DNA of 6,565 nt. Source: G039029935 sp039029935 (GTDB lineage: Bacteria; Chloroflexota; Anaerolineae; Caldilineales; Caldilineaceae). Numbering within the stretch: the stretch's first letter is position 1; every line of letters starts with the position of its first letter. The translations under genes were made by a program, and so were the position numbers. Under the pieces are notes generated by a model. The model searched no databases. It was given only the letters and a program-made list of their open reading frames with translations, and was not told where the DNA came from. Positions 6,307-6,565 of the stretch are shown piece after piece. The stretch is from the NCBI GenBank assembly GCA_039029935.1, contig JBCCFC010000788.1, positions 1 to 6,565 on the forward strand, written 5' to 3'.

Positions 6307-6336
6307 ACTATCAGATACCAAACACGTAATTGCCAA
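6307..6336 (-). promoter_or_regulatory. Possible sigma-70-type promoter of the transporter operon
   Basis: On the - strand, TTGGCA (6336-6331, 5 of 6 to the -35 consensus) is followed after 18 bases by GATAGT (6312-6307, 4 of 6 to the -10 consensus). Transcription would start near 6300, leaving a leader of about 55 bases that includes the palindrome ATATGCATAT (6281-6290). It is a by-eye match only; such matches are common by chance in AT-rich spacers. Confidence 0.3.
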
Positions 6337-6565
6337 ATCGCTTTTTAGAGCAGTTTTTACACGAGTTTATAGGTATGACACATAGACCGTCAAATGGTAG
6401 GAACCTTGCATACGGGCTATTCTATCGCTATGTGGCTATATATCCAAACTTGAAGAGGTAGGAGTAAGGCGTTTAGGCATAGAAACGCAAAATGAGAGGT
6501 GCAAAGGGCCCAACGACGGCTATTGCCTTTCAAGATGAAACGCCAACTCCGGCTGTTGACGCCGA

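Larger units (their letters stand above)
6246..6565. other. Upstream region of the transporter operon, no supported gene
   Basis: This 320-base stretch holds the ribosome binding site and possible promoter of the operon. I see no tRNA, riboswitch consensus or strong hairpin in it. On the + strand, a frame from ATG 6492 (MRGAKGPTTAIAFQDE, after an in-frame TAG at 6480) is open to the right edge; so is another from ATG 6535 (MKRQLRLLTP). On the - strand, one frame is open from 6563 for 49 codons. None has a convincing ribosome binding site or recognisable similarity, so none is called as a gene. A divergent gene may begin near 6492 or beyond the edge. Confidence 0.5.

Noticed and set aside
6375..6461. 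Small + strand ORF from ATG 6375 (28 codons)
   Set aside because: Too short, without a good ribosome binding site or recognisable sequence.
6246..6565. Riboswitch (TPP, FMN, cobalamin, SAM) controlling the transporter
   Set aside because: I looked for the conserved core boxes on the - strand and found none; only a short leader is likely.

Overview
The window holds two unrelated blocks. Positions 2-2495 carry a Type II restriction-modification (R-M) locus: an adenine-N6 DNA methyltransferase on the + strand, cut by the left edge, and a convergent restriction endonuclease gene on the - strand. Positions 2608-6245 carry a four-gene ABC importer operon of the nitrate/sulfonate/taurine (NitT/TauT) type, all on the - strand. 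Its order is substrate-binding lipoprotein, permease, second permease, ATPase. A 320-base region upstream of the operon runs to the right edge and has no gene I can support.

The most notable feature of the R-M locus is that the endonuclease gene is broken by one in-frame TGA at 1815-1817. Reading through it gives a continuous 351-residue protein. The apparent catalytic PD-(D/E)XK motif (PD, six residues, EIK) lies entirely downstream of that stop. As written, the cell would keep the protective methyltransferase and make only a 226-residue endonuclease fragment without the nuclease motif. This looks like a decaying R-M system, unless the stop is read through or is a sequencing error.

In the operon, the lipoprotein captures the solute outside the membrane, the two paralogous permeases probably form a heterodimeric channel, and the ATPase powers import. 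The permeases overlap by 8 bases and the ATPase follows after 28 bases, so these three are tightly coupled. The lipoprotein gene is separated from them by 213 bases, most of it short GGTAGGTC / ACCGACTC-type repeats in opposite orientations that can form a long hairpin in the mRNA. That placement would suit higher expression of the binding protein than of the membrane parts. The substrate cannot be read from the sequence.

Organism: a bacterium of medium GC. The lipoprotein's Ala/Pro/Ser/Thr/Asp/Glu-rich linker after the lipobox and the low-complexity GGTCGGTAGG-type intergenic repeats remind me of filamentous Chloroflexota (Caldilineae/Anaerolineae-like). This is an impression from recall, not a demonstration. 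The R-M block looks poorer in GC than the transporter block (two sample 60-base lines: 25/60 at 121-180, 34/60 at 4381-4440), which suggests separate histories. I see no clear evidence of an undescribed multi-gene system here; the broken endonuclease and the repeat-built hairpin are the items worth following up.
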